Positions 1-15,795 are shown, counted from the stretch's first letter. The stretch: 64,000 nucleotides of DNA from Orthonyx spaldingii (GCA_013397795.1 VZTJ01000255.1:194756-258755), one strand, 5' to 3'. Numbers and translations: made by a program. Notes: a model not told the origin generated them from the sequence alone.

Positions 1-3000
1 GAAACAGGGGGATAAGACTACAGAGTGTCCTGCATTATGTCCTCACTTTCTAAGGATCAGAGGGATGTTTAGCACAACCCTCTGCAGAATGACAGCCTCT
101 GTCCTGCATCCAAATCTTAGTCTTAGTAACTCTAAAAACCTATGAGGTAAATACAACTATATTTGTTCTGTTCTTACTGTTGTGTGGAAATAACACAAGT
201 TGAGCCTGAAGTCCAGCCAGCTTACCTGATATGTCAATTGAGACATCTGGGATTTGTGTCTCTCTGTCACAAAGCTGAGTGTTTGGGTACCCAAGCATCC
301 TGGTTCACACCCTGTGAAGCCAATTCCTCTTTGTCCTAGGGGGGCTGAAAACTCCAACCGAGACTAAATTTTCAGAACAAAGTATTTTGGTTATGTAAAC
401 ATTAGGCATGTTTGGATGTTTCTCTCTATGGAAAATTTCCAGGGAGTTTCTATATCCAGATTTAAGTGGATCTGTGTTACTTTTTTCCTGAAATTTTCTA
501 CTGAATATGATGTCCAATTTCTGATCAGGCCCTGCAAGAGGTGGTTCTAAGGCATATCCTGGAACAGAATTCCAAGCTGTTGAGATGGTTGTCACACTCT
601 GAAGGATGCCTTTGAGGATGAAAAACTATACTTTTTCTATTTCTTAAAGTTTAAATTTGTCTTTATGATATAGCTGACTGACTTTGTGATACATTTTCCA
701 CTATCTGAGATCTTTCTTCTAATATTCAAGACTGCAAAACTCAGTGGAGATGTTGTGATGTGCTAAATATACATACTCAAAATAGGGTAAAGTTGCTCTG
801 ATTTCTCTTCTTGGCACTTTCTGCCTCACTTAAGACTACTTATAATCTGAATTATTTCTGCAGGAAACTACTTTGCTTCACAGACCAAGCCTCTATGCTG
901 CCTTCCACCAAGGAATGATATGTATGTGGTGATATCCATGTGACACTCCTGCTATTTTTGCAGCTAAATTCACATTGTATTTTGTTCTCTATGTATAGCT
1001 TGATTTTCCTTTCATATTCAATTTCTCCCCTTGTATTATTCTATTCTTCAGTTCTTTCTTATAAATACATAGTGAACATACCAGGTTAAAAAGCAAACAT
1101 TTGCCACTATTTGGTATAAATACAGTCCTGTGGTACGCATTCATTCTAAATTTAGGAAATACTGTGGTAAAAGCAATGCCACAGAAGAGTATTTGTTTAC
1201 CTTTCAGAGGCGCCCTGGTTATTTAAGTAAAATTAAGTTAGATCTTTTTTTATAGGTTTTTGTCCATCACTGAAAATTTGTATTGGCACTAGCAAATTAA
1301 CAACAAAACCCACACATTTTCCACTAAGGTTTAGAAAGAAGTTTTCACACACATTAAGAAACAGCATGACACATTCTTTGATTGTGGTTCAGCTTGGATG
1401 GATTGTTTTCACAGCTATGAAAAGGGAAATTGTTAGAAATATGGGTAATATGTCTAGGCTAAAATGAAAATAATTTGATGCATGATCAATTTATTACTAA
1501 TATTTATTTTGTGGAAAAATATCTTTTGGACTTTTAACTCAACATACACTTTGTGAATATTGTTTGCCTGTCAAAATTTTCAAAGGGTGTCATTAACTGG
1601 TGAACCGATGATGGTTGAATTATTTGCTTAACAATATTTGGCTAGCAAATAATTTCCATACCAGCCATGCTCTCTGGAAACAATCTTCCTCTAGTATTTG
1701 CCAAAACAATTTCAGTCAATAATTTTGGAAATTTTTAAAATTTGTTTTCCACAGTGCTAAATTCCTTACAAGTCTTGCGTGACTGATCACTTCAGATAGA
1801 TTAAAATTGTTTCTGATATATAATTTTAACTGCATTTTTCTGTTAATATCTGTTTATTGAGGGAGTTTAAAAGTAATATGTATTCCAACCTATTTCTTTA
1901 ATTAATTTTTAGTTGAGCAATATATTGGTATAAAATATTAGCTTTATGATTTGCAACATTTTAGCCCAGCAATGAAGAGACACAAAAGAACCACACATCA
2001 TTGGCTCAACTGGAAAGAAATTACAGTAATCCTATTAATTCAGATCAGAAACATGCTACCAATAATTTTTTTCTTGAGTTTATCAGGAGAACTACACTTT
2101 TCAATGAACATGATCAGGTGAATGAGAATCTTATTTCTGTGACTTCTCTCCTATTTTAACTTGAAAACTTTTATTATTTTTGGGTCTGAGAGAAAGAAAA
2201 ACAGAAAAGTTACTGATCTTTCAATTCTAAATGCATAACAATAACAGCTGGTTTTTCTATTTTTACTAATTTTTATGTGCTTTTAAAAGATCAATAAAAT
2301 AGTGTAAAAATATTACAGTTTTTCCAACTAAGTTTAAAATGCTAAACATTATATTTTAAGTCAGCAATATTTTCGTTTCAAGAAAACACTGTAACAGAAC
2401 TTGTTAAAATTTTCCTTCTTTACATGAGTGATAAGACTATACCCTGTTTCTTCTTAAAGCAATCTGTAGAAGACACTCTAATACCTAAAATATACATGCC
2501 TTGGCGAGGAGGTATCACTGCCTGAATTCTTTCTCTACCTGACATAGAGCCTAGACTGAAGAAAGTTTCCTGTATCACAGGAGATCAAGTCAGACATTGG
2601 GCTTGTAAATATTTCTCTGTCTCTCTACTTGCAGAACCCTCTGTTGTTTAAAGTCAAGCATTTATTACAGGATGAAAGAACATAGGAATGACCTTGATGG
2701 GTAAGAGCAGAGATCCATGCAGCTTTGTGGCAGTGACCCGCAAGGGACAAATCAGAGAAAGGCAGAAGTATAAGACAACCTTTCCCTGATAGTGTCTCCT
2801 AGTTCCCAACCTGAAAGGTATCTGGAACCATAAGTGTGTCAAGGCTCATGTCATTTAATAGCCTTTGACAAGAGTTTTATTATTTGATTTTGTCTATCTT
2901 TTTGATCTCACTTATACTTTTTGCCTGTGATTTTTACTTAGGAACAAGAACTTCCTTTGGTTTTCTTTATATGTGCTATCTTATCATTTCATTTGGTGTC

Positions 3001-6000
3001 TTCCACATCCTCAGCTATGTGAAACATCGAATAATTGTTTCCTGTTCATCTTCTCTCTGGCATTCAGGATATTATATTCTTCTTTTGTATCTATTGCCTG
3101 CTCAGTTGAGTCATTTCCAGACTATCTGTTCTGCTCTATTTAATTTCTTCTTATCTCCTTGTCATCCCTTTCATCCTTCTCTGTACTGTTTTTACAGTAT
3201 CCTGTTTGATATGGTGCAGCCACAACTCTAAAGAGCATTAAATGCTTTTTGCTTAGTTGGCTATTCCTTCTTCATAATACTGTCTTAATATCCTGCCTTT
3301 TCTTTTTTTTTTTTTGACCACTGAGGAATACTGAGGTGATAAAGTCAGAAAACTCTCTATAGTGACTACAAGGTCCCTTTCATGAGTGAAAACATCTGAT
3401 TTATAGTCCATTGTCTTGTCTTTCTGGCTTAATGCTTACAGTTAGTTTTCCATTAGTGCTTTATTTTGCATTGAACTGACACTGAATTTAATCTGCTGTT
3501 TCATCACCTGCTCATTCAGTAATTTCCATCAATTCTCAGCTCTCAGTGCTGCACACTGACTCTCTGGGCATTGATGAGTTAAGTGCTCACAGGATTTGCT
3601 GTGCAGATAGACCAGAAGTCTTTTCAAAAAGGTGCATTGACAGGAGCTAATATCTTTGGCTGTAGCTCCAAACTGCCATGACCACTTTGATTTTGGCTTG
3701 ATCCAAAGAACTCATCTATCACCATATTAACCACAATAAGGTAATGGTAAGTGTAGTTTTAGTTTTTAAATATATTCATGGGTAAATAATATCTAAATAT
3801 AGGTAAATAATATCAAAATTTTCTGATGGAAGCATGGCTTTTAGATTAGGGGATTGGAATGGGTATGAGAATGGCGGAATGGGCTGGTGGGTGAATTCCA
3901 GTGATGTTGAAGGCCAGGACAGCTCACTTGGGACAAAGTTCTTGCAACTACCCCAGCAGGAAAATGTTTAACTTCATGTTTGCGTGCCTTAGATACTAAA
4001 GTCAGTGACAAGACTGAAAGGTTTTTGAATATTCTAATGACAGGAAAAATTTTATTATGTGGTTTATAAATACTTAAACCTAAGGAATTTAGTAACCCAG
4101 AAATCTTAGTTTTTCACCTCCTTTTTCAGAGCAAAAATTGAAACCAACAGCAAAAGTGCCTTCACCTTGTCTGGGCTGACTGTGAAAGGATTTATAACAT
4201 ATTGTTGTCAGAGCATTGTGACCAGCATTGAAATAAGTGTGCCTGCTTGAGTCTCCTGTGTGCGTCCATAATCTTGATGTTAAGATTGAACAGCTGCTGT
4301 GTACCTGTCAGTAGTGTGTGTTTGTCAGGGTAAAGCAATCTTTCTTTTCTTGCATTTTCCTCTGCTGGAATGAAGCCAACCAAGTTCTGTAGAAAGAAAT
4401 GGGAAGAAATTTAAATATGTAAATCAACATCTAGTAAGAGGCATTTTTATGTAAGTAAGGTACTGACATCCTTCTCTAACATTGTTTTCTCTCTGTATTG
4501 CTAAAACATGAGCACTGAGCAGTGGAATCTTGTATTCTTGCAGCAGAAACTCTACATTGCCCTGACTAAACCTGTGGTGTCAATCAATGGTTCAGTATTC
4601 AGAAAGCAACCCAAAGACTTTGCGATGGAGATCCTAAGTCCTGCAAATATATTTTAGATGCTTGTAGTGAACAAGTAAGGTTCTAATAATTGCAGATTCC
4701 TTGGATCAGGGAAAAACTTGAACAACGTCATGCAGATGACAAGGTAAAGTAAAACAACACTTCTGAAGTTGACTGTCTACCCATTGTAAAGGTACAGCCA
4801 GCACATCTGACAAGAGGAAAATACTATATATTCCATGCTGTAAAGCCTGTTTCCTTTGTGCAAAATTTTTGAAACTAAAGAAAAAGGTATTTTTGTTTTT
4901 ATCTTTGAAAGAGACGAGAAAAAAAATGTATGCAATGGAAAAGCACTAGTAAAGAAGACCTGGAAGTAGTCTAACTGAAGCAGTTCAGGACTCCAACATG
5001 TGTTGAAAAATGCTTTATAATGAGAAATAAACAGCTCACACAAGCATACATGGCAGGAATGTACCTTGCAATTCTCTGCAGTTAGAGCACATGAGTGGGA
5101 GGTCAGACACTGTCATTCAAATGCCTGTGAGGGAGATCTGGACTTCTGTTTTCTTCACCCAGATGAGGGCTGTAACCACTACAGGCTGCACGGTATTCTG
5201 AGGTTGCTCTCTTGATGGAGCCTTAATACCAAATGCTAAATAGTGTGATAATGCTTGGCATCATGATGTGAATTCTAATCCCTTCAGGTAAAAGTGAAAT
5301 GAGATGCTGAGAGTGCTTACAACTGGGGCACAGTTCAATGAAGTCTCTCCCTTCCTTCACTTGTGGCGCTCATATTTTGATTTAATTTATATTCTCCATT
5401 TTCACTAAATTATTCAATAAATTTGACTTTAATTTGTAGACAACTATGAGATAAAATGAAATATTTTAACATATTGACTTTTTCTAGAAATTATTTTCTT
5501 TGGCTTTAGTTATCAGTATAGCAAGAAGAGTGAGACACAAAATCAGCAGTGCAAATCAGGGTAACCAGACAACGTGTTATCTACTGGAATGTAAATATGA
5601 ACAGCAACTGCAAGACTGGAAGGAATTATTCTGTCATCCACTACAGATGACAGTACACACTGATACCAAAGGCATTGCATCACTAAGAACTGCAAGGTTA
5701 AAAGACGACTGTGGAAATTTTGGAAGAGTTTTGGGAAAGAAATAGAAAAACTAATGATTTACATGAGTACAAAGATAGGAAAAAACCAGACAATCATGAG
5801 CATCAGTTGTGATGGCAGTTAAGGACCACTGAAGCACGGCCCAGGGGAATAGTATGTGGCAAACAGTATGGATTGTATCTGATCACAATGATAGTTAATC
5901 ACACTGGAAAATGATCAGAAGTAGCCATGAGAGTATTGGACTAACCATAAAAAAAGGCTAATACAGTCACGAGTCTAACTCGGCATGTGGTGAACAAATT

Positions 6001-9000
6001 GAGCACAAGATGAAAAAGAGCATAAAATGAAGAGGCTTTGCAATGACTGGTATTACTCCTAGACATCTGAGAAATGAAAAGAAGAAAAAGTGTTTCCGAC
6101 AGATGAAAGGAAATTTAATGCAATTACCATTTTCTGAAACCTAACTGGACAATTCACATACCTGGACAGTTAAAAACCCTGGTCATAATTTGTTCAGGAA
6201 GTTGAGCATGCATAAAAGGAGGTGCTAGGCTGGCCTTTTATGGTGAGAATGCTGTCATATATTTCATGAGTTCCTGTGGCTTCATGTATTATTTAGCGTC
6301 ACTCAAGATGAGGCTTGGTGGAGGACACAGAATCAATCAAGTCAGAGAAAAGGACCATTTATTCCTTCAGCACCCGTCTGCACTACCCAGAAATATCTGT
6401 CAGAAGGATGTCAGTTTGAGCAGATATTCTCCTAATGTAACAAGAGGAATAACTACATCTAATGTAACTCTACTCTGGATTTCATTACATAGATATCACA
6501 GGTTCATTTACTAGATTTTTGTGGTTGCTTGAAGGAGCAGTGATCTTGAAATAATTACATTGGGGCAAAAAAGAAAATTACCTTATAGAAACTAAGATTA
6601 GGATACAAGAAGGCATGAAATGTCATTTCAGTACATGCAAAAGATACCTTTCCATTGGAAGGTGCCTCAAAGAAAAGACATCGTCTCAAAGACATAGGTT
6701 CCCAGTCTATCGGTTGGGAAGAATGTTAAACAAAAGTTTGGAAAGTTGGCATGCTGTGCTGACAACTGCCTCTATCAGTCTGATGGGGAATACCTGAAGG
6801 CAGGAGGAATGCCTGAACCTCCATTTTCTTTCTGAATTCCCACAACTGTTTCTTTTTTATTTATTAGGCAATTCTATCCATTCCAAAATTAACATAATGT
6901 CTTAAGATAAACAGTGAAGAGGAGCTCATTCCTCCAGAGTCTTTAACAAATGTAATAGCAACATTTTCCTATCAAGGAGATGACTTGGTCTAGGCAAGTC
7001 TCCTCTAGGTTAATGGGCTCAGAAAACTCTCTTTTACAGGATGTTGCCATTAACTCCTCAGGGCAAGAGAAAAGACTCTCCTCCACATTAGCACACTGAA
7101 ATGAATGCCAGAGTTGGACATGAGTGGATAATTTATGCCTTTATCCTGTGGCATATTGACTAGATGCCTGTTAGATAAGGTTAAAAAAGTATTCCTATAA
7201 ACTGATTCCTAGTTTATACTCTGCTTTTTTTGGCTTTTAATTTTTATTTTTAAATTTTATTTTTATTTTAAACTAAGCAGTTGTAAGACTGCAAGTTTGA
7301 GCACTATCTACCAGAATCCTCTACTTTCTAAGGAGCTGTATGTTGCAGGTGAGTATTTAAGAACACTACCTGGAGGTGGAACTAGCACAGAGCTCCTTCC
7401 CTATCTGCCCATCTCTTACAAAAGCAAATCTAGAAATTAATTTGAATTAAATGGTCACATACCAGTACCATGTTTGGCATGTTATTGAAAACTGATACAG
7501 AATTTTGGTTTTAAGGGTTATTGGAAAACTTACACAGAAGAATAATTATTATATATTCTACTGACTGTAAACCAGACTCCATTATTAATGCTAAAAGGAA
7601 AGTTCCAGAGTGACTTGATGGCAATGTAAAAATACTATTCCAGGAAATGGGGAAAAAAACACTTAAATGCTCAAGTTTTTATTAATTCAGGACAAAAGTG
7701 TGTAAAAAAAGCAGTGGGTGAGTCTGAAACCAGGCAAGTTCAGACACAGTGGCAGTGCTTCCAAAAATTGCTCTCTTAATTATGGGGCAAACTGTGAAGT
7801 CAGATCTCTCCTACCCTTGAAGCTTGGACACTTGTTAGAAGGTGTGCTGTAGTCAAAGCTGGGTTGTGCGCAGCACCACACAATGCATATCTCGGTATGT
7901 TCTGAGCTGAACCAAGAGCTTCAGCATAGGTATTAAGCAGTGAAGATATTTTATTTATGAACAGCTTTACAGGGAAGACAACAGAAATATTTTCTGGGCA
8001 TTCATGGTAGCACAGCTTTTGTAGCCACAGAATTTTGGGCATCAAGATTGCAAGTGGGCTTTGTGGTATTGCATTCTCTAATTTCATGCATTTGCATTGT
8101 CCTAGTGTTGCGTTTGGGGTACCACAGTGATATTTGAAAACTTTCTGGAGAAAATTATGCAGCATCAGAACAGTGGTTTGTTTTTATAAATTATTTTGGA
8201 GAGTCCAGATCATGGAAACAGAAAGAGCAGACAGTGTAATTCAATTTTTTTTTGCCATCACTTATTGGTTGTTATTGACATCTTGAGCAAATTCCACTGC
8301 TCTGAAGCAGCACACCATGCCACAAAAACACCTAGATCCTCATCCAGTGTGGAGATAGGCTCTCTGTGCTCTAAACAGCCAGGTATCTGGTAAATCTATT
8401 GCTGTAGGATGTAGGCCTTAACACTTCACATCATCCCTGCCAGGTAATTTGTGCACTGGCATGTAGCAGCAGTTAAATGAAAAAGCCTTTAAGCAATCCT
8501 CTAGAGTTGAAGGTGAAGCGCCTGTTGCACGGGAGGCAAAACTGAGAAATGAAAAATAAAAATGTCACTGCAGAACAAGTAGATGAAATCCATAATTATT
8601 TCTATTTTAAGAAGTGTTACAGGAAAATCCTGCTGAGGGAATAAGCAGGATGACATTTCATCAGACGCTGGGTATATGCTCCTTATTTTGCAAATAAAAG
8701 TTATCCTTATTTGATATTATATATCATGTATTTTCAAAAAGATTGTACATTGATACACTAAACATTCTGAAAACTCCCTATTGTTGCCATGTATGGATTG
8801 TTTTGCCTCTTCTGGCATGTTGGCATGTTTGGGGAACAAGCATGGAAACTGTACCCAGGAAAGACTCAACAGGAGAGAAGAGCAGAGTAGACAAAGGGAC
8901 AGACAGCCTCAGTCACTTGTGGAAAAAGCAAGAGTTGCAGTACCATTCTAATGTACAATACAGTAGAATGTGGGAATTTTAAGTCAAATGGCATGAAATT

Positions 9001-11730
9001 AAAAATAGTTTTTATTTTCCATTACAGAAGTATTTCCTGAAAATGTCTGGGTATAGAAATATGATTTGATTTTTTATAATTCATCTGAGATATGAGAAAC
9101 CTATGTTTAAGTGTCTGTACAGTGATTGTTTTTCTCAGATATGAGTCCATTAGCTTTATAGTTTGAATTAATTAGTGTTTCCAGACAGACAAATACTTTC
9201 TCAAACATTTTTTGATCAGTCATGATTATGCTAAGAAAGGTAAGTACTCTGAGTCGTACAAAGGGAATTTCCAGGCAAAGATGTATTTCTGAGATATGTC
9301 CATGTCATGGTCATCCTTGGCAGCTAAAATAGTCAATAAAAGGTTACAAAAGCTGAGGCAACTCTGCTTTGGGCCTCTCTGAGTGCTCAGGCCCAGGGTG
9401 TTATGAAGCTACATCTGCTTCTGTTTTGGCCTTTTCCATACGTAGATCTGGTGTGCTGCACTTATGAATATTCTTTCTTTTCCTATGGTGAGAGATCTTG
9501 TACTCCTGGCTCATGTAAACCTGCTTATACCAAATCAAAGTTTGGAACTGTCTACAGGCTCATTGCATGGAATCATCAAAGAGTACTGGGTTTAAATGGA
9601 TTTGACACTCTGGTTTGTTAACTCTACCTTCTTGTATTTGTATTGAAACTTCAGTAGCTGCCCAATAGTCCTGTTTCTTTACTAGTCTTTTACTGCCTCT
9701 ATCCCCAAGGCACAAGCTCTTCTTGCACCCCAAAAGCTGTAATAATGCTATGTGGTGCTAAGACTAATAGGCTGTGATCCACATCTCTTCAAAGTGAAAT
9801 AACTAATATTAAGAAAATCTGTAATTGCATTAGCATTGCCTGTGCTGTACATCAGTGTAAAAAGATTACACATCCTTTTCTTATATGCAAAAGTATGACC
9901 TCAGGTAGTAGGAAATACAGAAGACATTTACTGTGATTTTCAGAACACCTCTTAGTAAGCTGGGAGCAAAAAAGAGAAATTTAAAAATTACACCTGTAAT
10001 GAACTAGTAAATAAAAATTTTCTCTAACATAAATTATTGTAGATGTACACAAAACAGAGGGTTTGCAGACCCTTTACTCTTGTTTGCACAAAAGAAATGG
10101 GCTAATTTATGGGTTTTGGAGAGTAAAATTTTGCCTATACCTGGAAATTCCCCAATGGATTATCAAGTTAGTCTAAGAGTAACAAGTGGAAAGTCATGTG
10201 TAAGGTTGCCAAATGTGTCTCAGAAACCAAACTGTATATTAACATCTACTGATTTCTCCTTATCTACCATGTTAGTAATGTCTTCAAACATGAGATCCCT
10301 TGCCTGATTTTATGCTTCCCATCTTTAATCAAGCTGTGTCTTCCCAGCTGCTGTCCATCTTTAAGATAGTTTTTAGAGATGAGCTCTGTTAAAATACAAA
10401 CTCTAAGGTAGGGAACGAGGCTAGCTCTGAATTTGCATTTGTGGCTACTTTGCCCAAGACAATCCTTACAAATGCCAAGACTGGAAAATATAAAAATGTA
10501 ACTACTATCGTACCAAATTGATGGGTTTCCAACTGAATCCTTTAGTGATACATGTCATCTGCTACTTTCAAGCCCTTTTGAAATTGAATCCTTTGACAAA
10601 AAGATTAATTTAAAAGTCAGTGTATGAATTTCCATCTCCATTTTCTTAAAGACATATGGAGATAAGAAATATGGGTGATGTTTTCCCAAAAACAGTTGGG
10701 CCAAACAAGTTTTCAAATGGATTATTCACATGTAGTCATAAAACCTAAATATCTACTAAAGTTTATACATGCTCAGTGTTAAAAAAAAAAGTTTAATAAC
10801 AATTTTTGTTACTAGCATAAAGATAACCAAATGTACAACCTAGTTCCTAGTTGTTTCTAGTGAAAGTAGAACATCCAGAATATAAATCATAACATTATTT
10901 TTAGCATACATATCACTTCCACATTTATAGTTAATCAGATTAACTTTAAAACTATTTAGTTAGAATTTTTTATTATTTGAATACAAAAGGATATATTGTT
11001 AAAAGTAAAAGAATGAAGGATTCCAGCTGTTCTTATCATTGTTGGTGACTGTAGGTACTGTAAGAAGCTGTTCTTATTTACAAATGAAGTCATGTTAGTG
11101 ATAATAAAAACCATTCATGAAAAAATGCTCTCGTGCAACACTCAAAGCAATTTGTAGGATTAGTTCTATACAAAAGAGTGCAGGATACTGCACACTTCCA
11201 GTCCCTGTATTCATTATGGCTAAAACTGAATTAGCTAGGATTATATTTAAACAATATTAACTGTAGCAGACAATTTAGAGTAGTGAAGAGCTAGTGGATA
11301 AAATGGGTTTATAAAATAACATGGAGTGTGGTGGGGTTTTGTGCAATAGTTTTTCTGTTGCACTTTGCTAATCAGATCATTTGCCTGAGATATAAGAAGT
11401 AGCAGCAACTATAGGAATGACAGCAAGAGTGCAGTATTAAGTAGAGCCATATTTCAGAGGGTTTGAAAGATAAGCTTAGGTACATGTTCCCAGCTATTAT
11501 ACAAATTCCATAAACACCATTTGTCTCAGGTCTAGGTAGCAGAGCAAGCACCAGTTGTATTTTAGTTACACCATCATATTTTTTGGCATTTTTAAAAGAT
11601 GCCTGAATATACCTACACTTTCAACATGACATTTTTCAGGCACAAAGGAAAGACCACTGGTTTGATTACTAAGGCATTTGTACACCACTGGGTAAAAAGT
11701 ACGTTAAAATATCTCAGCAGTGCAATTTTT

Positions 11731-11791
11731 TTGAGGATTTTTTTGCTTTGGTTTGGTTTTTTTGGTTGGGTTTTTTGGGGATTTTTTTGGT
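11731..11791 (+). repeat. T/G-rich low-complexity tract (TTTGG-like)
   Basis: For about 60 bases the + strand is almost only T and G, with runs of T broken by GG or GGG. It resembles the C/A-rich tracts at 21216-21298 and 35278-35342, which have the opposite strand orientation, and the T/G-rich tract downstream of the CpG island at 60603-60662. Confidence 0.75.
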
Positions 11792-14522
11792 AGCTTGACC
11801 ATGGCCTGAGAGCTTAAACACTGAGATAGTGCTGCCACCTTGAGGATTTTCTTGAAGAATGTCCCTCAGCAGAAGTGACAATTAATTGCACACACTAACT
11901 GTATAGTTTGTGTTCTTGCTTGTATATGCATAAGACATACTAAATAACAATAGCATATTGAAAATATATATTCGATATAAAATTCCCCAGAAAAGATAAA
12001 AATGTTGCTACAAACGTCTATAAACTTAAGCTTAGAAAATTTAGAGATGAGCGGGTTTATAGACAGATTTTAAAACAACTTTGCTTTTCATCAAGCAATC
12101 AAGGTGGAAATACTTTTCTTGGTAATTATAGGTACCACTAGCACAGAAGCATCACATTTGTATGTGAAATACAGATCAGCTTATGAATTCAAAGGCAACC
12201 TGGCATAGTTACAAGACTAAGTTTGTTAACATGACTTGGGATTTAAGTAAATTCGCTCTAATAATAAAATACCTGTGGTTTAGAATATTCAGTCTAATTT
12301 TTTTTTTGTTTGTACCCCACTGAGACAGGAACTATATCCTGCAAGCTGATCCCCTAAGCTGTAGCCTTGCATCAGAAAACATTAGTCACTGCTGCAGATC
12401 CACATTTGTGTGAGATTTATTGAGGTACATCCCACCACACAGTTTAGGGTATTTTTTTTCAGAACTTTGTCACTATAATGCTGATTTTCACCATATCCAA
12501 TGTTTTCACTTTGTTCATCAACAAAAATTCATAGGCTGATGTTAAGAGGCTATGGAAAGAGAAAGTTTGGATTGGAATCCATAACACAAAGTACTGGTGA
12601 ATGACAAAACTACATGTCATTACAGGAAAAAAAAAAAAAGAGAGGGCATCAGGAATACTGTCCTTCTTGAGAGCTGAGTCTACTCTGAGAGACTTAAATT
12701 CACATTCTGGAACTTCATGTGTTTGGTATCTGCATCTGCCATTTAGAGAACAGAAGACTGATCTGGTGTATTTGGATACAGAAGGAGGTGGTGCTGACAC
12801 TACCCTCTTCCTATTGTTGTCCAGTGTCAGCAACACTCATTCAGGAAACAGAAAGTAAGACCTTTAGTCCCTACTCATCTTAATTTGGAATAATGCAGTG
12901 CTTCCTACTTCCCAGCCATCTTGCACTTTGCTACTGGGTTTTTCCCTGAGTGAATGATACAGAATGGTTCCTCTTGTACCAATTTTTTCTGGCACTATGA
13001 AATGAGAAAGCTTACCTGTTAGTTTCAACAGCAAAGATGAAGAGTGGCTCTTTCTGCCCTATGTTTAATTGCATTACTGGAGGACAAAAATTTGAACTTG
13101 AATAGAGACATGAGATATTTTACTTCAGAGGGAATGTTTTTTTGTTAGACCACCTATTTCAGTGATGAGTGAAATTGAATAGTTGTCGTGTTTTTCAATA
13201 ATTTCAATGTTTAGGCCTGGTATGGTTTAAGAGCAATGATAAAGCCAGATTGAGAAAAAGGTGAAGAGGGAAGAAGGTGAAAGGAAACTTTATGCCTGGA
13301 GACAGCTGTCTCAGTTGCCAGTAGGGAGGAAGCTGCTCTAGCCCCGAAGGCAGTAGACTGGAACAAGCAGCAGAAAATTTCAAGAGATATGAAAACTTCA
13401 GTGATGGAAAGTTAGCATCTACAGTCTTCTTGAAGCTGAAGAGAGTTGGTGGAGCTGGAACAGCAGTCTTTAACTTCAGTGTTCAAATTCTCACCAAGTC
13501 CCACTTTAGTGTCTAAGCCCCTTAATAGGCTCAACTACGCATACTGATTTCATATTTCATGCTCTCAAGGATAATGAAGTTCATCACCCTAGAAAGACAT
13601 TTCATTAATAGGCACTATAATTAGCTTAAATTTATTTGTAACTTGGCTCAAAAAGGAATTCATTAACCTACAGCAACAGATCTGCCGGATGTTTATCAGG
13701 TATGGATCATTGCTGATAAAGGAGCGAACAGATAAACACTCCTCTGCCAGTTTATGTGTACTGTGAGGTACTCTGAACGATTTACTGATAGTTAAAGACA
13801 TTAAATACCTGCTTATACTTCATATAGAGGACTTTGCACCAGTAAAAGAGAATACAGCTCTAAAGAAACCTGGCACCAAACCCAGGTCTGAGGAGATCAG
13901 TGACACAGAAAAAAATTTTGTGGAGGGAAATGATAATACTCCTTAAACTCCAGTTGAACTTCATTTCTCCATGCATCTCAAGGCATAAATATGTTCCAAG
14001 CAAATTTTAAAAGCTTTCAATTGCAATCAGCAGATGAAGTTACATCTGCTTTGCATCCATCCATTTTACATCACTGCAGAATTTGGCACTACTACTCTAC
14101 CAAGTTCTTAAGGGAAAACATTTCATTACTGGCATGCTTTTATTTATTTGTTTTTGCTTGAGATAACACAATGATGAAACAACTGGATTTTATTCACTTA
14201 CTTAAATGCATTTCTTGGGCCACTCATTAAACAATAACATTAAAATAGCAGGGAGAACCATCTGGCTTTTTGAAGTTTTTTTCCAATACGTTACCAAACC
14301 ACACGGAGTATTTTACTAGGAAATAATGTCTTCCTGGACAGTCTGGATTTTTTTCCACATGTATGGAGGGAAATTGTTTGTATTTGTATCCATTTCTCAC
14401 TTCAAAATAACTGGCTATAATGTGGTGAGGAATACAGAATTACATTGCAGCATTTGGTATCTGTATATCTATGGGAAAACAACTGGTCTGCTTTTGTGTA
14501 CACAGATATATTCCATATATGT

Positions 14523-14554
14523 TTTAAGCTGACTCTGCTTTAAGCTGACTCCTT
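14523..14554 (+). repeat. 16-bp tandem duplication
   Basis: Two adjacent 16-base copies begin TTTAAGCTGACTC (14523-14538 and 14539-14554) and differ only in their last bases. This is most likely a small replication-slippage duplication. Confidence 0.75.
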
Positions 14555-15795
14555 GCCTGTATATTACCGGGTCACTTGACCAGAGCTGAAGGATGGGAAG
14601 AACTCCTGGATTGAGTGAATCACTAAAAATCTCTCATGAAGTCACACAAAACTTGCAGAATCAAATATCTGTCTGAAACCTCTAAAATCTGGAAATATTA
14701 CATTTTAGTAGCTCTACATAAATAACTGCAAGAAAGTTTCTGATTTCTTGTTCTTAAAGGTAATGACACAAACTTTGAATTCAGTGCTTTGAGCATTCAG
14801 GTAACAATATGTAATGTAATATACAGTCATGTAATATTTTAAGTGGTTTGAAAGGGCTACCACCTAGAAGAAAATAGAGTCCTCTATGGAAAACTGACTG
14901 AATTTAAGACTGACAGTTCCCATATAACCTTCTTCTACCAGAGCATATGAGGGAAGAAAAGGAAGAATCCAATAAAATCTGATGTATCGATCCAAAAAGG
15001 GCTTAGGAACACACTCCAAATTTATAGCAAAATGAGACAGGTTAATAAAATCTTCTGGTTCAAAACTCAAGCTCATCATCATACCACTTTGATTTAGTTA
15101 AAATAGGAATACGTGAATATACTCACCACCAACATCCTCACTGCACTTTCACTTTTCTGACAACTCATTCACCTCAATGATTCCAAAGAGAGTGCTTTGG
15201 AAATATGGAAGGTACTACAGATTCATTGAGTCAATTGGAAAACAGTATTAGAAGTTCATTTATCAATGTTTTACTATCAGACTGGAAGGATGTTTTAGAG
15301 ATATATTGGCCAATGCTGTGGATGGTAAAATAAAAACATGCTTATTACAATTTTATACAGGGTGAGTTATACAAAAAGACAAGATTTAAACTCAAAATTA
15401 GCAAACTGAGGAAATTATTTAAAAAAAAAAAAGATTCAACTTGAATGCAAACATTCTCACGTATACAGGAATAATCAACTCCATAAACTAACTGAGGAAT
15501 GACAGGCTGTGCAACAGTTCTGCTGGAAAGCACCTTGTGATCACCAGCCAAACTTGTGATGATGAGAAAAAGGTAAGTATCATATTTATGTGTACAGTGT
15601 GTCATTTGCAAGCTGCACACTTTCTGGTACTAGCGGTTTGTCTTCTTTGGCTACCTGTATCTCATCCACACTAACGGTCCCATCTTTACGTAATGCCTCA
15701 TTCACCTGAAGGGTCTTCTCTGTATGTGTAGACCAGTTGATGAAAATGTCAAGAGGAACAGGAAAACCAGAGATATGAAAACTACAACCTGTGAG

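Noticed and set aside
2884..3231. 115-codon hydrophobic frame that could suggest a membrane protein
   Set aside because: It comes from a T-rich strand, which encodes Phe, Leu, Ile and Ser in any frame. No conserved motif and no gene context.
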